Shown here piece by piece: positions 4,996 to 5,492 of a stretch of DNA of 5,492 nucleotides. The notes under the pieces were generated by a model. The model had not been told where the DNA came from and did no database searches. It saw only the letters and a list, made by a program, of their open reading frames with translations. The DNA is from an uncultured Lachnospiraceae bacterium (lineage in GTDB: Bacteria; Bacillota; Clostridia; Lachnospirales; Lachnospiraceae). The DNA lies in NCBI GenBank assembly GCA_949935685.1, contig CATLGN010000141.1, positions 1 to 5,492 on the forward strand, in the 5' to 3' direction. Position numbers and translations under genes: made by a program. Each line of letters opens with the position of its first letter. Within the stretch, counting starts at the first letter, position 1.

Positions 4996-5492
4996 TTAAA
5001 TCGCCCCCGCCGCCATGCGCCCGACGGATGATAAAGTATCGAGAAAAATCCGATTCAGCGCTTCCCAGTCCGATTTTCTGTCATCCGCCATCGTCTCGGC
5101 CATTTTCTTGCAATATTCTATGTTTTCTTCCAGATACCGGTGAAGCGCATCCAGACGCCCGCCCTGTTCCGACTCGGCGGCCTTCCTCTTTTTCTCCAGC
5201 AGCGCATCCACAGCCGGTTTCATTGCCTCCTCCAGCACAGCGTCCGCCAATTCTGAAAACAGCACCGGCGGCGGGGTTTTTCGCTCTGCAATCCATTTGC
5301 AGGCAAGAATCGGCCGCAGTACATAAAAATATTTTTTATATTTCACCAAATCGCCCGTCAGATATGCCGCAAAATTCTTCCGCGCCGTTCCATAGTAATG
5401 ATACATAGCCGCCTTGCAGGAAAAGTAAGGCAGCGCCGTTTCCCGAATGCGATCCCATGCCGGCGGTGTGGCATAGACAAGCGGAGAACCCG
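4996..5492 (-). CDS. YcgL/RlaP-like predicted nucleotidyltransferase, C-terminal part
   Basis: The last 164 or so residues of a gene entering from the right edge; reading is open from 5490 to the TAA at 4998-4996. The visible part begins SPLVYATPPAW and contains YFSCKAAMYHYYGTARKNF and KKYFYVLRPILACKWI, conserved in the predicted nucleotidyltransferase family that includes Bacillus YcgL and the RNA-repair-associated RlaP proteins (DNA polymerase beta superfamily). Family members are about 250-270 residues, so the N-terminal catalytic half with the GS and DxD motifs lies outside the window and activity cannot be judged. A helical, charged C-terminal tail (about residues 75-140) follows. The ATG at 5406 is internal, as the conserved region extends upstream of it. 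The role is not established; phage Rlp-type RNA repair is one proposal for relatives. It converges with the HAD gene. Confidence 0.75.
   Translation of the reverse strand, partial: GSPLVYATPPAWDRIRETALPYFSCKAAMYHYYGTARKNFAAYLTGDLVKYKKYFYVLRPILACKWIAERKTPPPVLFSELADAVLEEAMKPAVDALLEKKRKAAESEQGGRLDALHRYLEENIEYCKKMAETMADDRKSDWEALNRIFLDTLSSVGRMAAGAI

Overview
The window looks like chromosomal DNA of a Gram-positive Firmicute, most likely a gut-type Clostridia (Lachnospiraceae or a relative). Reasons: strong AGGAGG-type ribosome binding sites, TTGACA/TATAAT promoters, an Lsa-like antibiotic-resistance ABC-F ATPase, a galactokinase of the bacterial type and a YcgL/RlaP-like nucleotidyltransferase. 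Genus cannot be fixed from the sequence. No tRNA, rRNA, CRISPR array, transposase or phage gene is visible.

Layout, left to right. (1) 1-694, minus: N-terminal 231 codons of galactokinase galK, running off the left edge. (2) 695-825: short spacer with a possible terminator for the gene upstream and a pair of TGATAACA repeats. (3) 826-2352, minus: a complete 508-residue ABC-F protein of the Lsa type (ribosome protection). (4) 2353-2710: its long leader, with a perfect-consensus promoter, a three-codon upstream ORF (Met-Arg-Ile-stop), a 173-nt RNA that folds end to end into one long hairpin closing on seven U residues, and a second intrinsic terminator nearer the gene. This has the architecture of an antibiotic-sensing transcription attenuator. 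(5) 2717-3141: a non-coding, 425-bp imperfect inverted repeat with three small hairpins at its centre, resembling a MITE or large intergenic palindromic element. (6) 3151-4056, minus: an AT-rich 301-residue fusion of a DUF4062/TIR-like domain to a degenerate response-regulator receiver domain, a possible stress or defence protein. (7) 4057-4295: divergent promoter region with an 11-bp direct repeat spaced by exactly 21 bp. (8) 4296-4952, plus: a HAD-IA phosphatase/phosphoglucomutase-like enzyme. (9) 4996-5492, minus: C-terminal part of a YcgL/RlaP-like nucleotidyltransferase, convergent with the HAD gene.

The genes do not form one pathway. galK (Leloir pathway) lies downstream of the ABC-F gene in the same orientation, but the spacer and possible terminator argue for separate transcription. 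The DUF4062-receiver gene is noticeably AT-rich beside its GC-rich neighbours and is flanked by the inverted-repeat element, so it may be an acquired accessory gene. The strongest items for follow-up are the ABC-F leader, the inverted-repeat element and the DUF4062-receiver fusion.
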